Assembly: GCA_910584585.1 (NCBI GenBank)
Contig: CAJUBP010000018.1
Span: 5,913 to 69,912 of the forward strand
DNA length: 64,000 nucleotides
DNA from: an uncultured Lachnospiraceae bacterium
GTDB lineage: Bacteria; Bacillota; Clostridia; Lachnospirales; Lachnospiraceae
Reading direction: 5' to 3'
In this document: positions 16,012 through 24,951 of the stretch, in pieces
Layout of the letters: every line of letters starts with the position of its first letter
How positions within the stretch are numbered: the stretch's first letter is position 1
Notes under the pieces: generated by a model
What the model was told of the DNA's origin: nothing
What the model saw: the letters and a program-made list of their open reading frames with translations, nothing else
The model's database searches: none
Program-made: the position numbers and the translations under genes

Positions 16012-16857
16012 ATGGGAATTAAGACATACAACCCATATACACCTTCCAGAAGGAATATGACCGGTTCTGATTTTTCTGAAATCACAAAGAAAACTCCGGA
16101 GAAATCTCTGTTAGTTTCTTTGCAGAAGAATTCCGGCCGTAATAATCAGGGTAAAATTACTGTAAGGCACCGCGGCGGCGGCAACAGAAGAAAATATAGA
16201 ATTATTGATTTTAAAAGAAATAAAAAAGACGGAATTCCGGCAACCGTAATCGGAATTGAATACGATCCCAACAGAACGGCAAATATTGCGCTGATTTGTT
16301 ATGTGGACGGAACCAAATCATATATCCTTGCACCGGAAGGTCTGACTGACGGCATGAAAGTTATGAACGGGCCGGAAGCGGAAGTGAGAGTGGGCAACTG
16401 CCTGCCGCTGGAGAATATTCCGGTAGGTACTCAGGTGCACAACATTGAACTGCATCCGGGAAAAGGCGGCCAGCTTGTCCGTTCCGCAGGAAACAGCGCT
16501 CAGCTGATGGCAAAAGAAGGAAAGTACGCAACCTTGAGACTTCCCTCCGGTGAAATGAGAATGGTGCCGATGATCTGCAGAGCAACCGTCGGCGTGGTAG
16601 GCAATGCCGATCACAACCTTATTAAAATAGGTAAAGCAGGACGGAAGCGCCACATGGGGATCCGCCCCACCGTACGCGGTTCTGTTATGAACCCCAACGA
16701 CCATCCACACGGCGGTGGAGAAGGAAAGACTGGAATCGGACGTCCGGGCCCGTCTACTCCATGGGGCAAACCTGCACTGGGACTTAAGACCAGAAAGAAA
16801 CACAAAGCAAGCGATAAGCTTATCGTAAGAAGAAGAGACGGTAGAGCTTTGAAATAA
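16012..16857 (+). CDS. rplB: Large ribosomal subunit protein uL2
   Basis: 281 residues, usual length. Conserved MGIKTYNPYTPSRR start, RHRGGGNRRKYR, and the C-terminal GVVGNADHNL and NPNDHPHGGGEGKTGIGRP with the His needed for peptidyl transfer region structure. Confidence 0.98.
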   Translation: MGIKTYNPYTPSRRNMTGSDFSEITKKTPEKSLLVSLQKNSGRNNQGKITVRHRGGGNRRKYRIIDFKRNKKDGIPATVIGIEYDPNRTANIALICYVDGTKSYILAPEGLTDGMKVMNGPEAEVRVGNCLPLENIPVGTQVHNIELHPGKGGQLVRSAGNSAQLMAKEGKYATLRLPSGEMRMVPMICRATVGVVGNADHNLIKIGKAGRKRHMGIRPTVRGSVMNPNDHPHGGGEGKTGIGRPGPSTPWGKPALGLKTRKKHKASDKLIVRRRDGRALK

Positions 16858-16920
16858 CAGGGATACCCGCAGGGCGGTTCTGCCCGCTGGCGGGACAATA
16901 TTTTAGGAGGTTGAATTTTT

Positions 16921-17202
16921 ATGGGTCGTTCACTGAAAAAAGGACCATTTGCTGATGCAAGCTTATTAAAAAAAGTAGATGCCATGAACGCAGCAGGTGA
17001 GAAGAGCGTGATTAAGACATGGTCTCGCCGTTCAACGATTTTCCCGCAGTTCGTAGGCCACACATTTGCCGTGCATGACGGAAGAAAACATGTGCCGGTT
17101 TATGTGACGGAAGATATGGTAGGCCATAAGCTTGGTGAGTTCGTTTCAACAAGAACTTACCGCGGGCATGGAAAAGATGAGAAGAAATCCAAAGTTCGTT
17201 AA
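16921..17202 (+). CDS. rpsS: Small ribosomal subunit protein uS19
   Basis: 93 residues. MGRSLKKGPFAD start and VYVTEDMVGHKLGEF; C-terminal TRTYRGHG. Binds the 30S head with S13. The 63-base gap before it holds a GC-rich inverted stretch (CAGGGCGGTTCTGCCCGCTG). Confidence 0.98.
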   Translation: MGRSLKKGPFADASLLKKVDAMNAAGEKSVIKTWSRRSTIFPQFVGHTFAVHDGRKHVPVYVTEDMVGHKLGEFVSTRTYRGHGKDEKKSKVR

Positions 17203-17234
17203 CAGATAGAGATAGGAAAGGAGGTTCCACATCC

Positions 17235-17621
17235 ATGGCAAAGGGACATAGAAGTCAAATTAAGAGAGAAAGAAATGCGCAGAAAGATACCAGGCCGTCA
17301 GCCAAATTATCTTACGCCAGAGTATCTGTTCAGAAAGCATGTTTCGTGTTAGATGCAATCCGTGGAAAAGATGTGAAGACTGCACTGGCTATTCTGGCAT
17401 ACAATCCGAGATACGCATCCAGCGTAATAGAGAAACTGTTGAAATCTGCAATTGCAAACGCAGAAAACAATAATGGTATGAATGCAGACAATCTTTACAT
17501 TGCAGAATGTTATGCAAATAAAGGACCAACAATGAAGAGAGTCAGACCAAGGGCACAGGGAAGAGCTTACAGAATCGAAAAGAGAATGAGCCACATAACA
17601 ATTGTGCTTGATGAAAGATAG
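17235..17621 (+). CDS. rplV: Large ribosomal subunit protein uL22
   Basis: 128 residues. Conserved AKLSYARVSVQKACFVLDAIRG-like helix region and the beta hairpin MKRVRPRAQGRAYRIEKRMSH that reaches into the exit tunnel (macrolide resistance site in other species). AAAGGAGG ribosome binding site. Confidence 0.98.
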   Translation: MAKGHRSQIKRERNAQKDTRPSAKLSYARVSVQKACFVLDAIRGKDVKTALAILAYNPRYASSVIEKLLKSAIANAENNNGMNADNLYIAECYANKGPTMKRVRPRAQGRAYRIEKRMSHITIVLDER

Positions 17622-17631
17622 GAGGGCAAAC

Positions 17632-18288
17632 ATGGGACAGAAAGTGAATCCTCATGGTTTAAGAGTTGGAATTATTAAAGATTGGGACTCTAAATGGTAT
17701 GCGGAAGCAGATTTTGCAGATTTTCTTATTGAAGATTATAACATCAGAAGATTCCTGAAGAAGAAATTATACGCATCCGGAGTTTCCAAGATTGAGATTG
17801 AAAGAGCTTCTGATCGGGTAAAAGTAATTCTCTATACGGCTAAGCCCGGCGTTGTCATCGGGAAAGGCGGATCAGAGATTGAGAAAGTTAAGGCAGAACT
17901 TCAGAAATTAACAGATAAAAAACTGGTGGTAGATATCAAAGAAGTAAAAAGGCCGGACAAAGACGCCCAGCTTGTGGCAGAAAATATTGCGCTGCAGTTG
18001 GAGAACCGTGTTTCTTTCCGCAGAGCAATGAAGTCCTGCATGGGCAGAAGTATGAAGGCAGGCGCTCTTGGAATCAAGAGTTCCGTATCCGGACGTCTGG
18101 GCGGCGCTGATATGGCCCGTACCGAGTTCTACAGTGAAGGAACGATTCCACTTCAGACATTAAGAGCAGATATCGATTATGGATTCGCTGAAGCAGACAC
18201 CACCTACGGAAAAGTAGGAGTAAAAGTATGGATCTACAAAGGCGAGGTACTTCCAACAAAAGAAACAAAGGAAGGGAGCGATAAATAA
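17632..18288 (+). CDS. rpsC: Small ribosomal subunit protein uS3
   Basis: 218 residues from the ATG at 17632 (MGQKVNPHGLRVGI), with GGAGGG upstream; the frame extends further back but overlaps rplV. KH domain with GVVIGKGGSEIEKVK. Stop overlaps rplP start. Confidence 0.98.
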   Translation: MGQKVNPHGLRVGIIKDWDSKWYAEADFADFLIEDYNIRRFLKKKLYASGVSKIEIERASDRVKVILYTAKPGVVIGKGGSEIEKVKAELQKLTDKKLVVDIKEVKRPDKDAQLVAENIALQLENRVSFRRAMKSCMGRSMKAGALGIKSSVSGRLGGADMARTEFYSEGTIPLQTLRADIDYGFAEADTTYGKVGVKVWIYKGEVLPTKETKEGSDK

Positions 18289-18728
18289 TGTTAATGCCAA
18301 AAAGAGTAAAACGCCGTAAACAGTTCCGTGGTTCCATGGCAGGAAAGGCGTTAAGAGGTAATAAAATTACAAACGGTGAATACGGTATTGTGGCTACAGA
18401 GCCATGCTGGATCAAATCCAATCAGATTGAGGCAGCCCGTATCGCAATGACACGTTACATTAAGCGTGGCGGTAAAGTCTGGATTAAGATTTTCCCTGAT
18501 AAACCAGTAACTGCAAAACCGGCAGAAACCCGTATGGGTTCCGGAAAAGGAACACTGGAATACTGGGTGGCTGTTGTAAAACCAGGCCGTGTTTTGTTTG
18601 AAATCTCCGGCGTTCCGGAAGAAATTGCGCGGGAAGCATTGCGTCTTGCTACCCATAAGTTACCATGTAAATGTAAAATAGTTTCTCGGGCAGACTTAGA
18701 AGGCGGTGAATCAAATGAAAAGCAGTAA
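18288..18728 (+). CDS. rplP: Large ribosomal subunit protein uL16
   Basis: 146 residues. MLMPKRVKRRKQFRGSMAGK start, RMGSGKGTLEYWVAVVKPGR near residue 80-100. Late assembly protein near the A site. Overlaps rpsC at TAATG and extends 14 bases into the start region of rpmC. Confidence 0.98.
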   Translation: MLMPKRVKRRKQFRGSMAGKALRGNKITNGEYGIVATEPCWIKSNQIEAARIAMTRYIKRGGKVWIKIFPDKPVTAKPAETRMGSGKGTLEYWVAVVKPGRVLFEISGVPEEIAREALRLATHKLPCKCKIVSRADLEGGESNEKQ

Positions 18729-18930
18729 TTATGTGAAAGAATTAAGAGAAGAATCCGTAGAATCATTGCAGGAGAAGTTAGTGGCTGCAAAGAAAGAACT
18801 TTTTAATTTAAGATTCCAGAATGCGACCAACCAGTTGGAGAATACCGGAAGAATCAAAGAGGTTCGCAAGAATATTGCCAGAATTCAGACGATTATCACT
18901 GAAAAGGCACGGGAGACATTGAACGCTTAA
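18715..18930 (+). CDS. rpmC: Large ribosomal subunit protein uL29
   Basis: 71 residues. ATG at 18715 chosen because AGGCGG (18701-18706) gives proper spacing; the GTG at 18706 is within that site. Two-helix protein with KELFNLRFQNATNQLENTGRI, the family signature. Overlaps the end of rplP. Confidence 0.96.
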   Translation: MKSSNYVKELREESVESLQEKLVAAKKELFNLRFQNATNQLENTGRIKEVRKNIARIQTIITEKARETLNA

Positions 18931-18946
18931 GGAAAGGAGCAGAATC

Positions 18947-19204
18947 GTGGAAGAAAGAAATCTTAGAAAAACACGTACCGGTGTTGTTGTAAGCGACAAG
19001 ATGAACAAAACGATTGTTGTTGCAGTGCGGGACAATGTAAGACATCCCCTTTACAACAAGATCGTGAAAAGAACTTATAAATTGAAAGCTCATGACGAAA
19101 ACAATGAATGCAAAATCGGAGACACAGTCAAAGTAATGGAAACAAGGCCTTTGTCCAAGGACAAGAGATGGAGACTTGTGGAAATCATTGAGAGAGCGAA
19201 ATAA
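18947..19204 (+). CDS. rpsQ: Small ribosomal subunit protein uS17
   Basis: 85 residues, GTG start at 18947 behind GGAAAGGAG. Contains TGVVVSDKMNKTIVVAV and MKVHD-like KLKAHDENN, with GDTVKVMETRPLSKDKRW. OB-fold rRNA-binding protein. Confidence 0.97.
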   Translation: MEERNLRKTRTGVVVSDKMNKTIVVAVRDNVRHPLYNKIVKRTYKLKAHDENNECKIGDTVKVMETRPLSKDKRWRLVEIIERAK

Positions 19205-19218
19205 AGGAGGCTACCGGC

Positions 19219-19587
19219 ATGATTCAACAGGAAAGCAGACTGAAAGTAGCCGATAATACAGGAGCAAAAGAATTACTCTGCATCCGTGTTATGGGCGGTT
19301 CTATAAGAAGATATGCGAATATCGGAGATATCATCACTGCTACGGTTAAAGATGCAACACCAGGTGGTGTTGTTAAGAAGGGTGATGTGGTAAAAGCTGT
19401 AGTGGTTCGTACGAAAAAAGGCGCCCGTCGGAAAGACGGTTCTTATATTAAATTCGACGAGAACGCGGCTGTCATCATCAAAGATGACAAAACCCCGAGA
19501 GGAACCCGTATCTTTGGGCCAGTTGCAAGAGAGCTTCGTGAGAAACAGTTTATGAAGATTGTTTCCCTGGCTCCGGAAGTATTATAG
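19219..19587 (+). CDS. rplN: Large ribosomal subunit protein uL14
   Basis: 122 residues. MIQQESRLKVADNTGAKELL start and RGTRIFGPVARELREKQFMK. Contact point for silencing factor RsfS and intersubunit bridge B8. First gene of the classical spc operon; no separate promoter seen here. Confidence 0.98.
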   Translation: MIQQESRLKVADNTGAKELLCIRVMGGSIRRYANIGDIITATVKDATPGGVVKKGDVVKAVVVRTKKGARRKDGSYIKFDENAAVIIKDDKTPRGTRIFGPVARELREKQFMKIVSLAPEVL

Positions 19588-19600
19588 GAGGTGCGAAGAG

Positions 19601-19912
19601 ATGGCAATGATGAAAATTAAAAGAGGCGATATGGTAAAAGTAATCGCCGGCAAAGATAAAGACAAAGAAGGCAAAGTCCTTTCTGTCAATAAGAAAAACC
19701 ACACCGTACTGGTAGAGGGCATCAATATGGCGACCAAGCATACCAAGCCCAGCATGGCGAATCAGCAGGGCGGCATTGTGCATCAGGAAGCGCCTCTTGA
19801 TATTTCCAATGTGATGTATCTGCACAAAGGCAAAGCTACCCGTATCGGTTTCAAAATGGACGGAGATAAAAAAGTACGTTTTGCCAAATCTACAGGCGAA
19901 GTCATTGATTAA
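19601..19912 (+). CDS. rplX: Large ribosomal subunit protein uL24
   Basis: 103 residues from the ATG at 19601 (AGGAGG 14 bases upstream). KOW motif near the N-terminus (KRGDMVKVIAGKDKDKEGKV) and NMATKHTKPSMANQQGGI. An upstream frame extension into rplN was ignored. Confidence 0.97.
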   Translation: MAMMKIKRGDMVKVIAGKDKDKEGKVLSVNKKNHTVLVEGINMATKHTKPSMANQQGGIVHQEAPLDISNVMYLHKGKATRIGFKMDGDKKVRFAKSTGEVID

Positions 19913-19935
19913 TTCAGGAGAGGAGGTCCATTCAG

Positions 19936-20481
19936 TTGAGTAGTAGATTAAAAGAAATTTATCAGAACGAGATCGTAGACGCTCTGATGAAAAAATTCGA
20001 ATATAAAAATGTAATGCAGGTACCGAAGATTGAAAAAGTAATCATCAACATGGGTGTCGGCGAAGCGAAAGAAAACGCGAAACTCCTTGACGCTGCCGTA
20101 AGCGATCTGGAAACCATTACCGGCCAGAAAGCAGTGATTACAAAAGCCAAAAAGTCTGTGGCAAACTTCAAAATCAGAGAGGGAATGCCCATTGGATGCA
20201 AAGTGACGTTAAGAGGCGACAAGATGTATGAATTCGTTGACCGCTTAATCAATCTGGCGCTTCCCCGTGTGCGTGACTTCAGGGGTGTGAACCCCAATGC
20301 ATTTGATGGAAGAGGAAATTATGCCCTTGGCATCAAAGAGCAGCTGATTTTCCCGGAAATTGAGTATGACAAGATCGACAAAGTCCGCGGTATGGATGTT
20401 ATTTTCGTAACTACAGCAAAAACAGACGAAGAAGGCCGTGAACTGTTGGCACAGTTCAATATGCCATTTGCAAAACAGTAA
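19936..20481 (+). CDS. rplE: Large ribosomal subunit protein uL5
   Basis: 181 residues, TTG start at 19936 behind GGAGAGGAGG. SSRLKEIYQNEI start, PKIEKVIINMGVGEA, and RDFRGVNPNAFDGRGNY. Binds 5S rRNA. Confidence 0.97.
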   Translation: MSSRLKEIYQNEIVDALMKKFEYKNVMQVPKIEKVIINMGVGEAKENAKLLDAAVSDLETITGQKAVITKAKKSVANFKIREGMPIGCKVTLRGDKMYEFVDRLINLALPRVRDFRGVNPNAFDGRGNYALGIKEQLIFPEIEYDKIDKVRGMDVIFVTTAKTDEEGRELLAQFNMPFAKQ

Positions 20482-20494
20482 GGAGGGAATTTCA

Positions 20495-20680
20495 ATGGCA
20501 AAAACAGCAATGAAAATCAAACAGCAGCGCAAACAGAAATTCTCTACCAGAGAATACAGCCGCTGCAGAATTTGCGGACGTCCGCATGCATATTTGAGAA
20601 AATACGGAATCTGCAGAATCTGCTTCCGTGAATTAGCTTATAAAGGACAGATTCCAGGTGTTAAAAAGGCGTCTTGGTAG
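20495..20680 (+). CDS. rpsZ: Small ribosomal subunit protein uS14, zinc-binding type
   Basis: 61 residues from ATG 20495 (AAGGAGGG). The short C+ form with two CxxC pairs (CRICGRPH and CRICFRE) that bind zinc, as usual in Firmicutes. Confidence 0.97.
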   Translation: MAKTAMKIKQQRKQKFSTREYSRCRICGRPHAYLRKYGICRICFRELAYKGQIPGVKKASW

Positions 20681-20704
20681 GCCGGTAAAGGAGGAAAATA
20701 TATC

Positions 20705-21106
20705 ATGACAATGAGTGATCCAATCGCAGATATGCTTACAAGAATCCGTAATGCAAATACTGCTAAACATGATACAGTTGATGTTCCGTCTTCCAAAATG
20801 AAGATTGCAATTGCCAACATTCTCGTAGACGAAGGATACATTGCAAAATATGACATAGTAGAAGATGGCAGCTTTAACACAATTCGCATTACCTTAAAAT
20901 ACGGTAGTGACAAAAATGAAAAGATTATCACAGGGCTTAAGAGAATTTCCAAACCGGGACTTCGGGTATATGCCGGCAAAAATGAAATTCCAAAGGTGCT
21001 GGGCGGACTTGGAATTGCAATTCTTTCCACCAATCAGGGTGTTGTAACCGATAAAGAAGCAAGAAGATTAGCAGTAGGCGGAGAAGTATTGGCTTATGTA
21101 TGGTAG
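20705..21106 (+). CDS. rpsH: Small ribosomal subunit protein uS8
   Basis: 133 residues. MSDPIADMLTRIRNANTAKHD and the C-terminal GIAILSTNQGVVTDKEAR. Central 30S assembly protein; in E. coli the repressor of spc operon translation. Confidence 0.98.
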   Translation: MTMSDPIADMLTRIRNANTAKHDTVDVPSSKMKIAIANILVDEGYIAKYDIVEDGSFNTIRITLKYGSDKNEKIITGLKRISKPGLRVYAGKNEIPKVLGGLGIAILSTNQGVVTDKEARRLAVGGEVLAYVW

Positions 21107-21257
21107 GCATTGAGCACTTAGCGAGGTGTTTTCGAGCTTAGTGCGAAAGCCGTTCCCGAGACTTAGCGGTGGCGAGCCTGCTTTTGGCGAAGTCAGCGTG
21201 TTAGTCGAGCGGAACCTCACAGCGTATAATAAACAATAAATTACAGGAGGTACGGGC
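21107..21257 (+). other. 151-base spacer with hairpin repeats between rpsH and rplF
   Basis: Carries GCACTTAGC and GCTTAGTGC arms (about 21114-21144) and a second imperfect pair (GAGACTTAGC with TTAGTCGAGC). No ORF. It looks like a small repeat inserted into the operon, where genes are otherwise separated by 10-30 bases. Confidence 0.45.
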
Positions 21258-21797
21258 ATGTCACGTATAGGAAGAATGCCAATCGCAGTACCTGCAGGCG
21301 TAACTGTAGATATTGCAGAAAATAATCATGTGACTGTGAAAGGTCCGAAGGGTACTTTAGAGAGAACCCTTCCAACGGAAATGGAAATCAAATTAGAAGG
21401 TTCTGAAGTAACTGTAACAAGACCCAGCGATTTAAAGAAAATGAAATCACTGCACGGTCTGACCAGAACCTTGATTAACAATATGGTAATCGGCGTAACC
21501 CAGGGCTACACCAAGGAACTGGAAGTAAACGGCGTTGGTTACAGGGCGTCCAAATCAGGAAAAGACTTAACCCTGAATCTGGGATATTCCCATCCGGTTG
21601 TTATGACAGATCCGGAGGGGCTTGAGTCAAAAGTAGAAGGAAATAAAATCACAGTTTCCGGTATTGATAAAGAAAAAGTCGGCCAGTACGCAGCGGAAAT
21701 CAGAGATAAGAGAAGACCTGAGCCGTATAAGGGCAAAGGTATCAAATATGCTGATGAAGTGATTAGGCGTAAAGTTGGTAAGACTGGTAAAAAATAA
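21258..21797 (+). CDS. rplF: Large ribosomal subunit protein uL6
   Basis: 179 residues. MSRIGRMPIAVPAGV start and C-terminal RRPEPYKGKGIKYADEVIRRK. Two-domain protein near the factor-binding site. AGGAGG ribosome binding site. Confidence 0.98.
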   Translation: MSRIGRMPIAVPAGVTVDIAENNHVTVKGPKGTLERTLPTEMEIKLEGSEVTVTRPSDLKKMKSLHGLTRTLINNMVIGVTQGYTKELEVNGVGYRASKSGKDLTLNLGYSHPVVMTDPEGLESKVEGNKITVSGIDKEKVGQYAAEIRDKRRPEPYKGKGIKYADEVIRRKVGKTGKK

Positions 21798-21816
21798 TTA
21801 AAGGAGGAACACAATA

Positions 21817-22185
21817 ATGATTAATAAGAAATCAAGAGCTGAAGTCCGGATGAAAAAGCACAGAAGAATCCGCAATCGTTTCTCCGGTACCGCTGAAAGA
21901 CCGCGTTTGGCAGTGTTTAGAAGCAATAACCATATGTATGCTCAGATCATTGATGACGATAAGCAGCATACACTTGTTTCCGCGTCTACACTTCAGAAGG
22001 ATGTAAAGGCTGAACTGGAGAAAACCAATAACGTAGAAGCGGCAGCGTATCTTGGAACCGTAATCGCAAAGAGAGCGTTGGATAAAGGCATTACTACAGT
22101 TGTCTTCGACAGAGGCGGATATATCTATCAGGGTAAAGTCAAGGCTTTAGCTGATGCTGCAAGAGAAGCCGGGTTAAACTTTTAA
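21817..22185 (+). CDS. rplR: Large ribosomal subunit protein uL18
   Basis: 122 residues. RRIRNRFSGTAERPRLAVFR and FDRGGYIYQGKVKALADAAR. 5S rRNA-binding protein. Confidence 0.98.
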   Translation: MINKKSRAEVRMKKHRRIRNRFSGTAERPRLAVFRSNNHMYAQIIDDDKQHTLVSASTLQKDVKAELEKTNNVEAAAYLGTVIAKRALDKGITTVVFDRGGYIYQGKVKALADAAREAGLNF

Positions 22186-22202
22186 TAGGAGGAGACAAAC
22201 AC

Positions 22203-22712
22203 ATGAAACGTACAATCATTGATGCTAGTCAATTGGAATTAACAGAAAAAGTGGTATCAATTAAACGTGTAACGAAAGTTGTAAAAGGCGGACGTAACAT
22301 GCGTTTTACAGCTTTGGTTGTTGTTGGTGACAGCAATGGTCATGTAGGCGCAGGTTTAGGAAAAGCAACTGAAATTCCTGAAGCAATCCGTAAGGGAAAA
22401 GAAGACGCAATCAAGAAACTGATTTCTGTAAAATTAGATGATAACAGCAGTATTACCCATGACATTACCGGCAAACACACCGGCGCGTCTGTATTGCTGA
22501 AGAGAGCTCCGGAAGGTACCGGCGTTATTGCCGGCGGTCCTGCGCGTAGCGTATGTGAACTTGCAGGCATTAAAAATATCCGTACAAAATCCCTGGGCTC
22601 CAATAATAAGCAGAATGTAGTGCTGGCTACAATCAATGCTTTAAGTCAGTTGAAATCTCCGGAAGAAGTAGCAAAACTCCGCGGTAAATCTGTAGAAGAG
22701 ATACTCGGGTAA
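22203..22712 (+). CDS. rpsE: Small ribosomal subunit protein uS5
   Basis: 169 residues. dsRNA-binding N-terminal part (VVKGGRNMRFTALVVVGD, GHVGAGLGKATEIPEA) and C-terminal VIAGGPARSVCELAGI. Decoding-fidelity protein. Confidence 0.98.
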   Translation: MKRTIIDASQLELTEKVVSIKRVTKVVKGGRNMRFTALVVVGDSNGHVGAGLGKATEIPEAIRKGKEDAIKKLISVKLDDNSSITHDITGKHTGASVLLKRAPEGTGVIAGGPARSVCELAGIKNIRTKSLGSNNKQNVVLATINALSQLKSPEEVAKLRGKSVEEILG

Positions 22713-22726
22713 GGAGGACATGGAAA

Positions 22727-22909
22727 ATGGCAGAGAAATTAAAAATTACACTTGTAAAATCTACAATCGGCGCTGTGCCAAAGAACCGCAAAACCGTAGA
22801 AGCGTTAGGGTTGAGGAAATTAAACCATTCGGTGGAAATGCCGGATAACGCAGCAATCAGAGGCATGGTCAGACAGGTCAGACATTTAGTGAAAGTAGAA
22901 GAAATTTAA
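22727..22909 (+). CDS. rpmD: Large ribosomal subunit protein uL30
   Basis: 60 residues. Contains LVKSTIGAVPKNRKTVEALG and a C-terminal GMVRQVRHLVKVEE, the usual bacterial short form. Confidence 0.97.
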   Translation: MAEKLKITLVKSTIGAVPKNRKTVEALGLRKLNHSVEMPDNAAIRGMVRQVRHLVKVEEI

Positions 22910-22931
22910 GAGAATGTAAGGAGGTGTCAAA

Positions 22932-23372
22932 ATGGACTTATCAAATTTACAACCGGCAGTGGGCTCTAAACACAGCAATAATTTTAGAAGAGGCCGTGGA
23001 CATGGTTCCGGAAATGGTAAGACGGCAGGCAAGGGACACAAAGGTCAGAAGGCACGTTCCGGCGCGCCGAGACCAGGGTTCGAGGGCGGCCAGATGCCAT
23101 TATACAGACGAATTCCTAAGCGTGGATTTACCAACAGGAATTCCAAGGACATTGTAGCAATTAATGTTCATGTATTGGATGCATTTGATAATGATGCAGT
23201 TGTAACGGTAGAGGCTTTAATGGAGCGTGGAATCATCAAAAACCCAAGAGACGGTGTTAAGATTCTCGGAGATGGTGAGCTTACCAAGAAACTTACCGTA
23301 CAGGTAAATGCCTTCAGTGCAGGTGCAAAAGAAAAGATTGAGGCTCTTGGTGGAAAAGCAGAGGTGATCTAA
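22932..23372 (+). CDS. rplO: Large ribosomal subunit protein uL15
   Basis: 146 residues. Glycine-rich N-terminal half (GRGHGSGNGKTAGKGHKGQK) and GGQMPLYRRIPKRGF. Stop TAA overlaps the secY ATG. Confidence 0.97.
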   Translation: MDLSNLQPAVGSKHSNNFRRGRGHGSGNGKTAGKGHKGQKARSGAPRPGFEGGQMPLYRRIPKRGFTNRNSKDIVAINVHVLDAFDNDAVVTVEALMERGIIKNPRDGVKILGDGELTKKLTVQVNAFSAGAKEKIEALGGKAEVI

Positions 23373-24694
23373 TGCTGGAGACACTCCGTAACGCATTTAA
23401 AATTAAGGATATCAGGAACCGTATTTTTTATACGTTAGCAATGATGGTTGTCATCAGGCTGGGCTCACAGCTGCCTCTTCCTGGCGTCAACGCCGAAGTG
23501 ATTGCAAACTGGTTTGCTTCCAATCAGGGAGCGGATTCGCTGAATTTCTTTAATGCCATCACCGGCGGTTCTTTTGAACAGATGTCAGTGTTTGCATTGA
23601 ATATTACGCCCTATATCACATCCTCCATTATTATGCAGCTTCTTACCATTGCCATCCCGAAGCTGGAAGAAATGCAGAAAGATGGAGAAGACGGAAGAAA
23701 GAAAATCGCAGAGATTACCCGTTATGTGACGGTTGCGTTGGCTTTGATTCAGTCCATTGCAATGGCAATCGGATTTGGCCGGGGCGGATATCTGGATAAA
23801 TTTGACGCTCCTCACGTAATTATGATGGTGACCGGATTAACGGCAGGTTCCGCAGTGCTGATGTGGATTGGCGAGAGAATCACGGAATTCGGCGTGGGAA
23901 ATGGTATTTCCATTGTATTGGTAATCAACATTATCTCACGTATACCGGAAGATTTGATGACCCTTTACACTCAGTTTATTGCAAATGCGCCCAATGTAGG
24001 AAATGCAATCATTGCAGCGGCAGTAATTATTGCGGTAATTCTGGTAACGGTTGTTTTCGTTATTATTTTGCAGGATGGCGAACGCAGAATTCCGGTGCAG
24101 TACAGTAAGAAAATTCAGGGGCGCAAACAGGTAGGCGGGCAGTCCACCCACATTCCCCTGAAAGTAAATACGGCCGGCGTGATTCCAATCATTTTTGCCC
24201 AGTCCATTATGCAGTTCCCGGTTGTAATTGCGACCATTATGGGAAAAGGCAACGGAACTGGAATCGGAAGCAAGATTCTGCACGGGTTGTCCCAGTCTTA
24301 CTGGTGTAATCCAGAGCAGCCCATTTACAGTATCGGTCTGTTGGTATATATTGTGCTGGTGATTGCCTTTGCGTATTTCTATACATCCATTACCTTCAAT
24401 CCGTTGGAGGTTGCCAACAATATGAAACGGCAGGGCGGATTTATTCCGGGAATCAGGCCGGGAAAACCGACCAGTGATTATTTGACAAAGATCTTGAACT
24501 ATATCGTATTTATCGGAGCGGTAGGGCTTACGATTGTAGCTGTAATTCCAATTTTCTTTAATGGAGTATTCAGTGCAAATGTGTCTTTCGGCGGAACATC
24601 TATCATCATTATTGTAGGTGTTGTCATTGAGACTTTGAAGCAGATTGAATCTCAAATGCTGGTACGTTATTATAAAGGATTTTTAAATGACTAA
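23372..24694 (+). CDS. secY: Protein translocase subunit SecY
   Basis: 440 residues, ten hydrophobic segments. RLGSQLPLPGV plug/first-helix region, TPYITSSIIMQLL, GNGISIVL, and FYTSITFNPLEVANNMKRQGGFIPGIRPG. Core of the membrane channel that would export the secreted proteins of the island at 27-40 kb. Coupled to rplO by stop/start overlap. Confidence 0.98.
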   Translation: MLETLRNAFKIKDIRNRIFYTLAMMVVIRLGSQLPLPGVNAEVIANWFASNQGADSLNFFNAITGGSFEQMSVFALNITPYITSSIIMQLLTIAIPKLEEMQKDGEDGRKKIAEITRYVTVALALIQSIAMAIGFGRGGYLDKFDAPHVIMMVTGLTAGSAVLMWIGERITEFGVGNGISIVLVINIISRIPEDLMTLYTQFIANAPNVGNAIIAAAVIIAVILVTVVFVIILQDGERRIPVQYSKKIQGRKQVGGQSTHIPLKVNTAGVIPIIFAQSIMQFPVVIATIMGKGNGTGIGSKILHGLSQSYWCNPEQPIYSIGLLVYIVLVIAFAYFYTSITFNPLEVANNMKRQGGFIPGIRPGKPTSDYLTKILNYIVFIGAVGLTIVAVIPIFFNGVFSANVSFGGTSIIIIVGVVIETLKQIESQMLVRYYKGFLND

Positions 24695-24703
24695 AAACAG
24701 ATA

Positions 24704-24840
24704 TCGTCATGCACAGCCTGCCCTTTGGCGGGCCGTATGGCCATTATAGCAAATGCTCGTCATACGCAGTCTGCCCTTATGGCGGGCCGTATGGCCATTA
24801 TAGCAAATGCTCGTTATACGCAGTCTGCTCTTATGGCGGT
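24704..24840 (+). repeat. 54-bp tandem repeat between secY and adk
   Basis: Units beginning GGCGGGCCGTATGGCCATTA at 24727 and 24781, preceded by a partial third unit. The unit length is 18 codons, so two frames stay open across it (products with PYGGPYGHYSKCS or MAGRMAIIANAR). Neither has a ribosome binding site, so I treat it as non-coding. Confidence 0.8.
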
Positions 24841-24951
24841 TGTGCAGGAATTAGGAGGTGTCATATGGCATCTCCTATGGTGTATTTGCTTTGGAGGGAA
24901 GAAGTCCCTCTGCAGGCATTGACAGCAGCATGAATATAAGGAGGAGAAAGT

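Noticed and set aside
24709..24933. Small Cys/Tyr/Gly-rich repeat peptide between secY and adk
   Set aside because: No ribosome binding site, and a second frame is equally open because the repeat is 54 bp.
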